The notes under the pieces: model-generated
Told to the model about the DNA's origin: nothing
Databases searched by the model: none
What the model saw: the letters and a program-made list of their open reading frames with translations, nothing else
From: an uncultured SAR86 cluster bacterium
GTDB taxonomy: Bacteria; Pseudomonadota; Gammaproteobacteria; Magnimaribacterales; D2472
Assembly (NCBI GenBank): GCA_902517505.1
Contig: CABYCL010000001.1
Location: 29,006 to 93,005, forward strand
Direction: 5' to 3'
Length of the DNA stretch: 64,000 bases
Part shown: positions 17,552-26,633 of the stretch, in pieces
Position numbering within the stretch: the stretch's first letter is position 1
How the letters are laid out: every line of letters begins with the position of its first letter
Translations under genes and position numbers: made by a program

Positions 17552-17914
17552 ATGTTAATCCTGCTATCAACTTTATATTTCATTTATGGTTTTATTCTTT
17601 TTTATACTTACCTAAAAGGATACAGCCTATTAAGGTATCTTCTAAAGAGAAAAAATATCAATGTGCAATTGTCGATAGAACTTATCTTTATTATTCTTTG
17701 TTCGTTAATTGTTTTTACATCTCAACCACTAAACTGGGCAGTTACTGTAATAATGATAATTCATATTTTTGGCGTTATTTGGATTATTACAAACCCAGAC
17801 AATTACTATGCTATGGCTGAAGATTCTTCCATCGATATAGACTCAATGGAAGTAGCTACGTCAATGATTGTCATTGGGATGGGAGTTTTCGTTTATTTCT
17901 CAAGAATAATTTAA
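17552..17914 (+). CDS. Hypothetical four-helix membrane protein
   Basis: The 120-residue protein is strongly hydrophobic with about four predicted membrane segments (near residues 2-20, 40-58, 62-80 and 100-118). A short acidic loop, AEDSSIDIDS, precedes the last helix. No family is recognised. It starts ten bases after the MazG-like gene and is probably co-transcribed. Its stop overlaps the convergent dehydrogenase gene by four bases. Confidence 0.65.
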   Translation: MLILLSTLYFIYGFILFYTYLKGYSLLRYLLKRKNINVQLSIELIFIILCSLIVFTSQPLNWAVTVIMIIHIFGVIWIITNPDNYYAMAEDSSIDIDSMEVATSMIVIGMGVFVYFSRII

Positions 17915-18783
17915 ATAATTTCTTTTAATCTCTTATATAGGCTTGATGTATCCCACCTTCCCCCTCCAGCTTCTTGAATATCTTTGTAGTATTCGTTAAC
18001 AATTTTTGTTACATCTAAGTTAATGTTTGAGCCTTTGGCTTTATTAATAACTATATCTAAGTCTTTTCTCATTAAATCAACTGCAAAACCATGATTAAAT
18101 TCATCGTTTATCATTGTTTCCCACCTGTTTTCCATCTGCCATGATTGGGCAGCACCCTTAGAAATGACTTCAATAACTTCATCCGTTTTTAATCCAACTT
18201 TATCTGAAAAATTCATTGCCTCAGCAAGGCCTTGTAATAAGCCTGCTATACATATTTGATTAACCATTTTAGTTAACTGTCCTGCCCCACTTGAGCCCAT
18301 TAATTTTATAAACTTTGAATAGAGCTTAATAATATCTTTTATTTCTTTAAATGCTTTTTCATTACCTCCTGCCATAATTGAGAGCTGTCCTGATTTTGCA
18401 CCAGCCTCTCCACCTGATATAGGAGCGTCTATAAAATCTACTTCTTTTACATTTAGTAATTTATTTAATTCTAATGGAAGCTCTGAAGAGGTTGTTGTAT
18501 GGTCAATTACTATCATTCCAGGATTTATATGTTCAAGAATTCCATCTTTCCCACAAATAATATTTCTGACATCATTATCCTTTCCTACACAGAGAATTAA
18601 AACATCAGACCTATAAGTAATGTCTTTAAGTGAACTGCTTATATTGCCTTTATATTTCTTTACCCAGTCTTCAGACTTTTCAATTGAGCGATTAAATACT
18701 GAAACTTGATATTTCTTTGACAGATGTCCGGCCATAGGAAATCCCATTACGCCTAATCCAATAAAGCCAATGGCTTTGTTCAT
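17911..18783 (-). CDS. 3-hydroxyisobutyrate dehydrogenase family oxidoreductase
   Basis: This beta-hydroxyacid dehydrogenase (290 residues) oxidises a small 3-hydroxy acid with NAD(P). The N-terminal Rossmann motif is GFIGLGVMGFPMAG. The substrate-binding signature is DAPISGGEAGAKSG, and the catalytic lysine lies in GQLTKMVNQ. Candidates are 3-hydroxyisobutyrate (valine degradation), tartronate semialdehyde or succinic semialdehyde; the sequence alone does not decide. The ATG overlaps the stop of the small membrane gene upstream in an ATGA arrangement. Confidence 0.88.
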   Translation of the reverse strand: MNKAIGFIGLGVMGFPMAGHLSKKYQVSVFNRSIEKSEDWVKKYKGNISSSLKDITYRSDVLILCVGKDNDVRNIICGKDGILEHINPGMIVIDHTTTSSELPLELNKLLNVKEVDFIDAPISGGEAGAKSGQLSIMAGGNEKAFKEIKDIIKLYSKFIKLMGSSGAGQLTKMVNQICIAGLLQGLAEAMNFSDKVGLKTDEVIEVISKGAAQSWQMENRWETMINDEFNHGFAVDLMRKDLDIVINKAKGSNINLDVTKIVNEYYKDIQEAGGGRWDTSSLYKRLKEII

Positions 18784-18947
18784 ACGATAAAATCTTCTCT
18801 ATCTTTCTTAGCTGTTCTTTTGACACCGTCTTTTGTTTGATACTCAGATGTAATTCCTTTTGTGCCTTCAACATTTTTTAACAACAACATATATATTGCA
18901 GACATTACAATCCACATTATTGGAACTAATATTATGATCTCAAACAT
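18780..18947 (-). CDS. Small single-span membrane protein (55 aa), missed by the ORF track
   Basis: The ORF starts MFEIIILVPIMWIVMSAIYM and continues as a charged tail ending in DFIV. It has one N-terminal transmembrane helix and about 30 basic/acidic cytoplasmic residues. It fits between the nitronate monooxygenase-like gene (11-base gap) and the dehydrogenase gene (ATGA overlap), which supports reality. The track ORF at 18692-18874 is a shadow in another frame. No family is recognised. Confidence 0.65.
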   Translation of the reverse strand: MFEIIILVPIMWIVMSAIYMLLLKNVEGTKGITSEYQTKDGVKRTAKKDREDFIV

Positions 18948-18958
18948 TTTTGTTAAGT

Positions 18959-19933
18959 TTAATTATCAATTTTAGTTTTAAATTCGCTATAAGCTTCTTC
19001 GTATTCGGATTTAATTCTTCCGACAAGATCGGCTACTGAAGGAGAATCTTTTATTCCACCTATGCCCTGACCAGATCCCCATATATCTTTCCATGCTTTT
19101 GAGTCTGTATTACCGCCTGAGCCAAAATTCATTGAAGATTTGTCAGCATCTGGAAGATCGTCTGGGTCTAAACCAGCATTTTTTATGGAGGGTTTTAGAT
19201 AGTTTCCTAAAACACCAGTAAACAATGAAGAATATACAATATCTTGAGCAGCACTTTCCTCTAACATTTTCTTATATTCAGGTTCAGCATTTGCTTCTTC
19301 AGTAGCAATAAATCTTGTTCCTAAATATGCAAAGTCAGCTCCTAATGCGATTGCAGATGCAACAGAGTGCCCATCACCAATTGATCCTGAAAGTATTACG
19401 GTTCCATCAAACCATTGTTTTACTTCTCTTACTAATGCAAATGGTGACAAAGTTCCAGCATGTCCGCCAGCACCTGCACAAACCAATATTAGACCATCAA
19501 CACCCTGCTCAGCTGCTTTTTGAGCGTGTCTTACACTAATAACATCGTGAAAAACTAATCCTCCATAACTATGAGCGGCTTCAACAACTTCAGAAGGCGG
19601 TCTTAATGAAGTAATAATTATTGGGACTTCATGCTTTACGCAGATTTCCATATCTTGCATTAATCTATCGTTTGAACCATGGCAGATTTGATTTACTGCA
19701 AATGGAGCCACCTTAGCTTCAGGATTTTGTTCTTGGAATTCTGCTAACTCTGTCTTAATTCTTATAATCCATTCCTCTAAGACATGTTGTGGTCTAGCAT
19801 TTAAAGCTGGGAAAGAGCCTATAATTCCTGCCTTACACTGAGCAATTACAAGATCTGGCCCCGAAACCAGGAAAAGAGGTGCGCCAATTACGGGCATAGA
19901 AATGTTATCTTTAATATGTTTTGGTATTGCCAA
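18959..19933 (-). CDS. Nitronate monooxygenase (2-nitropropane dioxygenase family)
   Basis: This FMN-dependent TIM-barrel enzyme (324 residues) of the NMO family oxidises alkyl nitronates such as propionate-3-nitronate; some members act instead as quinone or enoyl reductases. The N-terminal MPVIGAPLFLVSGP segment, the catalytic-region motif CAGAGGHAGTLSPFALV and the flavin-phosphate loop GADFAYLGTRF are all present. The C-terminal GSGQGIGGI loop fits class I enzymes. It heads the short operon with the 55-aa protein and the dehydrogenase. Confidence 0.87.
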   Translation of the reverse strand: MAIPKHIKDNISMPVIGAPLFLVSGPDLVIAQCKAGIIGSFPALNARPQHVLEEWIIRIKTELAEFQEQNPEAKVAPFAVNQICHGSNDRLMQDMEICVKHEVPIIITSLRPPSEVVEAAHSYGGLVFHDVISVRHAQKAAEQGVDGLILVCAGAGGHAGTLSPFALVREVKQWFDGTVILSGSIGDGHSVASAIALGADFAYLGTRFIATEEANAEPEYKKMLEESAAQDIVYSSLFTGVLGNYLKPSIKNAGLDPDDLPDADKSSMNFGSGGNTDSKAWKDIWGSGQGIGGIKDSPSVADLVGRIKSEYEEAYSEFKTKIDN

Positions 19934-19961
19934 TTTTATAACTCCTTTTAATTTTTATTAC

Positions 19962-21278
19962 TTATTTAAATTTGTCTGGATAATCATCAACCAGATGAAC
20001 AAAAGCCCTCAAACCTTCGTCTAATGCAGAGTCATCAACATAAAAATATGGCGAATGATTTCCAGCAACATCTGTTCTTTCACCAAAATTGGTTGAATCA
20101 AGCCCTACGCCTGGCTTATTTACGCCCAGCCAAAAATAAAACCCTGGAATTTCTTTTGAAAAATATGAAAAGTCTTCAGCTCCAGTGACTGGGATATTAG
20201 ATTCAACAAACCTTCCAGGAGATGCTTTCATTAGAGATTCTTTCATTGCTTCAACTAGTTTTGGATCATTATATGTTTCAGGATAGAAACCTCCAACGTC
20301 AAACTCAACACTTATCTTAGTTCCTGTTCCTAATGCAACTCCTTTTGCAACTTGCTCAATTTCAGAATAAATTTCTTTTCTTAATTCTGGATCAAATGTT
20401 CTTATAGTCCCCATAATTTCAGCATCTTCCGGGATGATATTATTTCTTGTACCTGCTTTAACCATCCCAACTGAAATAACAGCAGGATTATTTATTATAT
20501 TTATTCGTCTGCTTACAATTGTATTTAAAGATTGGATTAGTTCTGCTGTTGCCATAACTGGGTCTATCCCAGCCCATGGTGTTGAACCGTGAGTTTGCGT
20601 TCCTTTAATCTTGATTCTATATGCCGAGGCTGCAGCAAGTGCAGGTCCAGACTTGACTACCAAAACCCCATTTGGAATATTTGTCACATGCAAACCAAAA
20701 ATAACTTCAGGTTGATATCGATCAAAAATTCCCTCTTCTAGCATCATTATAGCTCCGCCACCCTCATCCTCAGGCGGACCTTCTTCGGCTGGTTGAAAGA
20801 TAAACATAACTTTACCTTTAAGCTGTGATTTATTTTTAGCTAAATACTCAGCAACTCCCATTAATATGGCCACATGCGCATCATGCCCACACGCATGCAT
20901 TACCCCAACATCATTGCCGAGATATGTTGTTCTAACTTTTGAAGCAAATGGAAGTCCTGTCTTTTCTTCAACTGGAAGCGCATCCATATCTGCTCTTAAA
21001 GCAATGGTTGGTCCGGGCAAATCACCTTCAAGCATTCCCACCAAACCTGTATAAGCAATTTTTGTTTCAACTTGCATCCCAAGTGATCTGAGATGTTCTT
21101 CAATTTTCTTTGAGGTTCTAAATTCTCTATTTCCTAACTCAGGATGTTCGTGAATATCGTGTCTCCACTCAATTACTTTCTCCATTAAAGAATCTAAATT
21201 ATTGTTAAGATTTGAAGTTAAGTCAGCTTTAAGGTTAACTGATGAAAGTAAAAAAACATAAAATAATATTCTTTTCAT
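19962..21278 (-). CDS. Secreted M20-family amidohydrolase
   Basis: This metal-dependent amidohydrolase (438 residues) of the M20D group resembles N-acyl-amino-acid and IAA-amino-acid hydrolases. A Sec signal peptide covers about residues 1-18. Metal ligands are in HACGHDAH (Cys130, His132) and QPAEEGP, with the dimerisation/lid domain in the middle and a final ligand in TGAEDFSYF. Export implies hydrolysis of N-acylated amino acids or short peptides in the periplasm. Exact substrate is unknown. Confidence 0.88.
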   Translation of the reverse strand: MKRILFYVFLLSSVNLKADLTSNLNNNLDSLMEKVIEWRHDIHEHPELGNREFRTSKKIEEHLRSLGMQVETKIAYTGLVGMLEGDLPGPTIALRADMDALPVEEKTGLPFASKVRTTYLGNDVGVMHACGHDAHVAILMGVAEYLAKNKSQLKGKVMFIFQPAEEGPPEDEGGGAIMMLEEGIFDRYQPEVIFGLHVTNIPNGVLVVKSGPALAAASAYRIKIKGTQTHGSTPWAGIDPVMATAELIQSLNTIVSRRINIINNPAVISVGMVKAGTRNNIIPEDAEIMGTIRTFDPELRKEIYSEIEQVAKGVALGTGTKISVEFDVGGFYPETYNDPKLVEAMKESLMKASPGRFVESNIPVTGAEDFSYFSKEIPGFYFWLGVNKPGVGLDSTNFGERTDVAGNHSPYFYVDDSALDEGLRAFVHLVDDYPDKFK

Positions 21279-21327
21279 ATTGAGATTATAAATATAAATC
21301 TATTTTTATAAAGGGTAGTTTGTATTG

Positions 21328-22197
21328 TTATGAATTACCCATAGCATCTAATATTTCAAGAAGTAGATTAATGATATCTAGGTATAAAATAAAAGCCATT
21401 TCAACCGCTGTGTTCCAATCATTTATTGCATAAAAGTCTGCCTGTATTTTTATGTAGTTAAAATCGTATATTAAAAATAAAGAAAATAGTATTGAGCCAA
21501 AAATTGCAACTATTCTGGTTGTATTTCTACTGAATTCCATAAAAAACCTTACAAAGTTAAATATTAATAATCCAAACAGCGAAAACATAAGCATTGCTCC
21601 AAAGAGCGGATCTTCAGAGAAAGAGTAAAAGTCACTGTATCCAATAAATCCTGTCAAAATAGTTACTACCAAGACAATTTTTAGAGCAGTAAATCCATCA
21701 TTTTCGTCCATTTCAAGCATTATTAGTCCAAGAAGAGGACCAAATAAAATGCTTGTTGCAGAAAATATACTTAAAAGAATCCATGTATTAATACCGCTAT
21801 TAAGAGTGACAAATGCCGCTGTAAGAAATAAAGTGATACACCATGTTATGAATAATGCAAAAATCCTACCATCTTCTTCTGGTGAGTGCCTATATCCATC
21901 CTTCATGAATGCTATTACTTCGTCTTGATCTTTTGCAGCTACAAATTCTGTCGTATCTTTATCTATAACCTTTGCCATCTTCTTGGGAAAAGTGTCTTTT
22001 TGTTTTAGATATGGAATTAAATCTAATTTTCTTTTCATATTTACAGAGCCTTTAAAAGACAGTCCCATAAACGTTGAATTTTTTTCATATGCCTCTCTAG
22101 CCATTCTCAAAGAAAAAAAGCATCCAGCTAGCACAATAGCCAATTGTGATGAGAGAACTATGATGGTTTTAAACAATAAAGACGTTTCAATAAACAT
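21328..22197 (-). CDS. BI-1/YccA-like multi-span membrane protein (divergent)
   Basis: The 289-residue protein has an N-terminal helix, a soluble loop of about 80 residues (with KDQDEVIAFMKDGY) and six or seven C-terminal helices. The C-terminal pattern, a helix ending in LIYDFNYIK followed by AFILYLDIINLLLEIL, strongly recalls Bax-inhibitor-1/YccA proteins, which leak calcium or inhibit FtsH in known cases. The inserted soluble domain after helix one is unlike YccA. The family call is from pattern memory. Confidence 0.6.
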   Translation of the reverse strand: MFIETSLLFKTIIVLSSQLAIVLAGCFFSLRMAREAYEKNSTFMGLSFKGSVNMKRKLDLIPYLKQKDTFPKKMAKVIDKDTTEFVAAKDQDEVIAFMKDGYRHSPEEDGRIFALFITWCITLFLTAAFVTLNSGINTWILLSIFSATSILFGPLLGLIMLEMDENDGFTALKIVLVVTILTGFIGYSDFYSFSEDPLFGAMLMFSLFGLLIFNFVRFFMEFSRNTTRIVAIFGSILFSLFLIYDFNYIKIQADFYAINDWNTAVEMAFILYLDIINLLLEILDAMGNS

Positions 22198-22249
22198 TGA
22201 ATTAACCTTAGCATAGTGATTTAAATTATGTTCATTTTTTACATATAGA

Positions 22250-22762
22250 TTATGAATAATCTTTCATAAAATATGCAACCGAATGGTCAGCAAATGAATG
22301 TTCACCAACTTTATAAAACCCAAAATTCTCATGAAAATAGATTGAAGCTTGATTTAAAGGAACAGTATTCACTTCACAGCATAAAGGAATTTTCTTATCT
22401 TCAGCTATAACACTTATTAGACTATATAAGTTTCTTCCAATTCCTTTTCTTCTAAACTCTTCTTTTACTGCAATTCGATCTATGTATAAAAATTTAGATT
22501 GATTTTTAGAAAAAAAATTATAATTTTTTGAGTTATATTCTGACCCCTCTCTAAAGCAAATCATAAATCCAATAATATTGCCGTCACAAGAAATATAAAA
22601 ATTATTTGAGCTGAGTTTAATTAATTGCTTAAGGTACTCAACAGAAGAAAGGCTTCCAACCTCAGGAGTATGTTCTTGATTAAACTTATATATTTCATTA
22701 AAAAAACTATTGGGTATTTGGGATGGAAACTCTGAAACCTTAAATTTAGAATTTAAGCTCAT
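22250..22762 (-). CDS. GNAT family N-acetyltransferase
   Basis: The 170-residue protein has a GCN5-type acetyl-CoA fold. The CoA pyrophosphate loop is RRKGIGRNLYSL, preceded by strand IDRIAVKEEF. The C-terminal pattern NQASIYFHENFGFYKVGE matches motif B. The substrate is unknown. It sits 12 bases downstream of the crotonase-family gene on the same strand, so co-transcription is likely. Confidence 0.82.
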   Translation of the reverse strand: MSLNSKFKVSEFPSQIPNSFFNEIYKFNQEHTPEVGSLSSVEYLKQLIKLSSNNFYISCDGNIIGFMICFREGSEYNSKNYNFFSKNQSKFLYIDRIAVKEEFRRKGIGRNLYSLISVIAEDKKIPLCCEVNTVPLNQASIYFHENFGFYKVGEHSFADHSVAYFMKDYS

Positions 22763-22774
22763 CTATTTCTGTTT

Positions 22775-23467
22775 CTATGAATTGGAATGCAAATCAACTA
22801 TGGCTTGATTAATCTTCTTTAGAGGTTCGGCAATAAATAATTCTTTTGTCATAGTATAACTAGGGTGTCCCATTGTGGCCAAGTCTTTGGCTTTTTCATT
22901 TACAGTTTTTGCTAGGTCATCAGGTGAAACAATTTCATCAAGAAGCCCGGCCTCTAAGGCTTTATCAATACTATACATTTCAGCACCAAGAATAGCTCTA
23001 TACTTATGAGATTGGGCCACTCTAAATTTAATCAATTCTAATATAGGATCTGGAATTACCATATTGGTTCTCATCTCATTGGCTCCAATCATAAAATCAC
23101 CCTTAACGCCTACCCTATAATCACAACAGCACAATAAAAAAGTTCCCAAAGCAATTCCATGTCCTGAGCACGCAGCAATTACAGGCCTTGGAAATGAAAA
23201 AATTCTTGCTAGCAATTTAAAAGCAGCCGTGGACATTTCTATGATTTTATCTGCATCACCGCTTTGAATAGTTTTTAAGTCCAATCCAGCTGAAAACATT
23301 CCTTCTTTGCCAGTAATTATTAAGCAGCCTTCCTCTGTCGCCACTTCATCTAAGCATTGATTAATATCTTGCGACATCTTTGAAGAAAAAACGTTTGCTT
23401 TTCCGTCATCAAGTGTAATTGTTGATATATTTCCGTCTTTATTAAGGGTTGCTAATTTTTCTGCCAT
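22775..23467 (-). CDS. Short enoyl-CoA hydratase/isomerase family protein
   Basis: This 230-residue crotonase-fold protein is shorter than typical enoyl-CoA hydratases (about 260). The first oxyanion segment MFSAGLDLK and the second ACSGHGIALGTFLLCCCDYR are present. The usual catalytic glutamates of hydratases are not obvious: the helix reads ALGTFLLCC and the next segment GANEMRTNM. It may be an isomerase or a non-hydratase crotonase. It is divergent from the DUF885 gene. Confidence 0.78.
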   Translation of the reverse strand: MAEKLATLNKDGNISTITLDDGKANVFSSKMSQDINQCLDEVATEEGCLIITGKEGMFSAGLDLKTIQSGDADKIIEMSTAAFKLLARIFSFPRPVIAACSGHGIALGTFLLCCCDYRVGVKGDFMIGANEMRTNMVIPDPILELIKFRVAQSHKYRAILGAEMYSIDKALEAGLLDEIVSPDDLAKTVNEKAKDLATMGHPSYTMTKELFIAEPLKKINQAIVDLHSNS

Positions 23468-23499
23468 AATATATTAATAATTTAAAAAGAAATTCTAAC

Positions 23500-25326
23500 A
23501 TGATTAAAAAAATTCTTAAGCACACTCAAAGATTAGTATTAATTGCTTTAGGCATAGCATCTTTATATTTAATAAATTTATTTTTTATGAAGCCTTTCTC
23601 AATTGATCATTATTTAGGCAAAGAGCTGGTATTCGATTTAACCGGGTCTCCAGAAGAGCTTACATATTTTGGGGTTTTAGACAGCTTTAATTGGTTAACT
23701 AGGCACAATTCTAAGTTGTCCATTCCACAAGATGATGATATTGAGAATGAGATTAAACATATAGAAAAAGTTATCAAAACTCTATATAAATTCGATGATT
23801 CAAGACTATCAGATATACAAAAAAATACTAAAAAAATAGCAATATTTGATTATGAAAACCAATTAAAGGAACTCCAATATTTCCCTTATTTGGATTATCC
23901 CCTGAATCAAATTGGTGGCATTCATCTAAATTTGATTGAATTTATGAATAGCGTTCATCCAATAAGATCAAAGTCTGAAGCTAATGACTTTATAAAACGA
24001 ACAGATTTAGTAAAAGAGGTTTATCAAGGAACCTTAAATCATTTAGAAGATCAAGCTGAAAATGGAATCTACCCACCAGAATTTGTTTATGGTCACGTAA
24101 TAAGTCAACTGGATGAATTTATAAACGTTTCAATTAGTGAGCATCCTTTATACAAACAATTTATGTTAAAAATTGAGGAATTAAACTTAAGCAATGATGA
24201 GTTTGATTATCTAGAAGCAGAAATAAAAAGATCAATAAATGATAGTGTCACTCCAGGATTTAAGCTTCTTAGAAATTTTATGGCAAGCACTCAAAAAAAT
24301 GCTAATAAGAATCATGGGATATGGTCTCAACCAGGTGGAGAAGAATACTATAAATTAAAAATTAGAACCTTTACTACTTCAGATTACTCACCAGAAGAAA
24401 TACATCAAATGGGTTTAAATGAAGTAGAAAGAATTTCTTCAAGAATGAGAGAGATTCTTACTTCACTTGGTTATGACGAAAATAAAAGTGTTGGTGAATT
24501 AATGAATGAATTAAATGAGAATTCAGATTTTCTTTATGCAGATACTCCAAATAGAAAAGAAATTGTGGTTAATGATTATATGGAGATGGTTAATGAAGCT
24601 ATAAGAGTTATGGCTAACTATTTTCATACGATGCCAAAATCTGAAGTCATAGTTAAGGCTGTACCAGAATATTCGGAACAAAATGCAGCTGGAGGATATT
24701 ATCAATCTCCTGCTCTTGATGGAAGTAGGCCTGGAGTATTTTATGCAAATTTATATGATATAAAACAAACTCCAACTTATAGCATGAGAACATTGGCATA
24801 TCATGAGGCTACACCAGGCCATCATCATCAAATAGCTCATTCATTAGAAAACGAAGAATTAACCTTATACAGAAGATTTGGTTATTTCACATCGGCCTTT
24901 GCAGAAGGATGGGCCTTATATTCTGAAATACTTGCTCTCGAAGTTGGCTTAGCAGAAAATCCATATGATGAGCTTGGAATTTTACAGAGCGAATTATTTC
25001 GTGCTAACAGATTGGTTGTTGACACGGGTATGCACTATAAAAGATGGACTAGAGAAGAAGCAATGGACTATATGAAGTCTGTTACTGGCATGTCTGATAC
25101 TGAAGTAAGGGTTGAAATTGAAAGATATATTGTTTGGCCTGGACAAGCTCTTAGTTACAAGGTTGGAATGATAAAAATTCTTGCGCTTAGAGAAAGAGCA
25201 ATGAAGGAACTAGGGGATAAATTTAATATTAAAGACTTCCATTCTGCAGTATTAGATCATGGAAATCCTCCTCTATTTATCGTTGAAGAAATGGTAGATA
25301 AAATGATAAAGGAAAATCTTAATTAA
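23500..25326 (+). CDS. DUF885 family metallopeptidase-like protein, membrane anchored
   Basis: This 608-residue protein belongs to the DUF885 family. An N-terminal hydrophobic segment (about residues 12-32) anchors or exports it. The C-terminal half carries HEATPGHHH (His435 onward), a gluzincin-like zinc motif typical of DUF885, followed by the glutamate-containing segment TSAFAEGWALYSE. Members are thought to be carboxypeptidase- or oligopeptidase-like, but function is largely untested. Surrounding segments such as GGYYQSPALDGSRPGVFY are also family-typical. Confidence 0.85.
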   Translation: MIKKILKHTQRLVLIALGIASLYLINLFFMKPFSIDHYLGKELVFDLTGSPEELTYFGVLDSFNWLTRHNSKLSIPQDDDIENEIKHIEKVIKTLYKFDDSRLSDIQKNTKKIAIFDYENQLKELQYFPYLDYPLNQIGGIHLNLIEFMNSVHPIRSKSEANDFIKRTDLVKEVYQGTLNHLEDQAENGIYPPEFVYGHVISQLDEFINVSISEHPLYKQFMLKIEELNLSNDEFDYLEAEIKRSINDSVTPGFKLLRNFMASTQKNANKNHGIWSQPGGEEYYKLKIRTFTTSDYSPEEIHQMGLNEVERISSRMREILTSLGYDENKSVGELMNELNENSDFLYADTPNRKEIVVNDYMEMVNEAIRVMANYFHTMPKSEVIVKAVPEYSEQNAAGGYYQSPALDGSRPGVFYANLYDIKQTPTYSMRTLAYHEATPGHHHQIAHSLENEELTLYRRFGYFTSAFAEGWALYSEILALEVGLAENPYDELGILQSELFRANRLVVDTGMHYKRWTREEAMDYMKSVTGMSDTEVRVEIERYIVWPGQALSYKVGMIKILALRERAMKELGDKFNIKDFHSAVLDHGNPPLFIVEEMVDKMIKENLN

Positions 25327-25925
25327 TATTTATCAGGGTGTTTGGGAGTGAAAACACTATAGTAATCTTTTAGATACCTAATATCTTTCTCGTTATTGCC
25401 TGAAGGAGCAAAAGCCTTACCAAGGAGTATCTCTTTTTTAGCAAAATCTAAAGAAGCTAGAATAATTTTAGAATTTAATTCTTTCGAAATTCGTAAAAAC
25501 CCTGTCTTCCATTCTTTAACCTTTGATCTAGTTCCTTCTGGTGACATCGCAATTAGGGATCCATCGATTTCTTTTATCTGATTTATAGCATCTTGAATAA
25601 TGCCTCCTGGCTTTGATCTATCAACAGGAATGCCTCCCATGTAACGCAGAAAAGCACCTAGGCCATATTTAAAAACGGTGTGTTTTCCAATGAAAGTAAT
25701 CTTTGCATCTAATCCAGCTACAGTAGCAACTCCAAGAATTCCATCCCAATTAGAAGTATGTGGTGCGACAATAACAACAAGTTTTTGTCCACTTAATTCC
25801 TCAGATATTTTCCCACACACTTTCCAGCCAAAAAATGAAAGCACAGTCCTACCAAGCCATTGAAGAGCTTTTGGTCTATGTGCTCGAAAACTTAGAGGAA
25901 TCTGTTTGTTTGATACGCTCTTCAT
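25323..25925 (-). CDS. PlsC-like 1-acylglycerol-3-phosphate acyltransferase family protein
   Basis: This 200-residue acyltransferase has the HX4D catalytic motif in APHTSNWDG and the glycerol-phosphate-binding GGIPVDRS and SPEGTRS motifs. It is short and lacks a long N-terminal membrane domain, like the lipid-A/ornithine-lipid-type side branch of the family. The acceptor is unknown. The stop overlaps the end of the DUF885 gene by four bases in convergent orientation. It is two bases from the YwaF-like gene upstream. Confidence 0.82.
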   Translation of the reverse strand: MKSVSNKQIPLSFRAHRPKALQWLGRTVLSFFGWKVCGKISEELSGQKLVVIVAPHTSNWDGILGVATVAGLDAKITFIGKHTVFKYGLGAFLRYMGGIPVDRSKPGGIIQDAINQIKEIDGSLIAMSPEGTRSKVKEWKTGFLRISKELNSKIILASLDFAKKEILLGKAFAPSGNNEKDIRYLKDYYSVFTPKHPDKY

Positions 25926-25927
25926 GA

Positions 25928-26623
25928 CTACAAATTATTTTTACTCAACTTATCCTTTATAAAGTAAGGCAAATATATTGAATAACAGACTATGACTGCA
26001 AGTATGTATATGTCTATCATATGGAAAGGTGCCTCTCTCATAAACCCTGTAACATTAAGTCCAGGTGGTTTTTCAATCACATACCAGTAGTTTGCTGGAG
26101 CGCCAAGCAAATAATTTACTGGATACATTAAAAATAATAATATTGATAAAACAAATAATACTCTATGAACATCCTTTAATTCAGGTCTTAGATTATCAAT
26201 AATCATCGCATAAGTAACACCAAGCAATATCATCGAATGCCCAATCATATGTCGAACATAATCAATATGTGGAAAATTATATAGGACATCTGGAGTTAAT
26301 ATCGCCATTCCTGCTCCTGAAATACCAGCAAAAAAGGCAAACAAAAAGAATTCTCTCCTTTGAGTTAATAGGTAAATAATAATTGAGGCAGAAGAGAAAT
26401 CACAAAGATGCAATGGCAAACCTAATTTCCACTCTTGCATATAGCCCTCTCTATATAAATCCATTCCCTGATTAACTAATATGAGAGATATAATTATAAA
26501 TATAAGAATCTTTTTTGAAGAGCTTGTTTTGTCAACAAAGACCCTTGGTAAATAAATTATGATCGCAATACACAATATTGCAAAAAATATATGGGATGGA
26601 CTTAAGATATTAAAATCAGTCAT
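25928..26623 (-). CDS. YwaF-like integral membrane protein (TIGR02206-type)
   Basis: The 231-residue protein has six or seven membrane helices. The pattern LPLHLCDFSS, HMIGHSMILLG and the PANYWYVIEKPPG loop match the TIGR02206/YwaF family, whose function is unknown. Conserved histidines within helices hint at a metal or proton role. It lies between the saccharopine-dehydrogenase-like gene (10-base gap) and the PlsC-like gene. Confidence 0.75.
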   Translation of the reverse strand: MTDFNILSPSHIFFAILCIAIIIYLPRVFVDKTSSSKKILIFIIISLILVNQGMDLYREGYMQEWKLGLPLHLCDFSSASIIIYLLTQRREFFLFAFFAGISGAGMAILTPDVLYNFPHIDYVRHMIGHSMILLGVTYAMIIDNLRPELKDVHRVLFVLSILLFLMYPVNYLLGAPANYWYVIEKPPGLNVTGFMREAPFHMIDIYILAVIVCYSIYLPYFIKDKLSKNNL

Positions 26624-26633
26624 TTTTTACAAT

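Noticed and set aside
18692-18874. 60-aa track ORF
   Set aside because: Shadow in another frame of the dehydrogenase gene and the 55-aa membrane gene.
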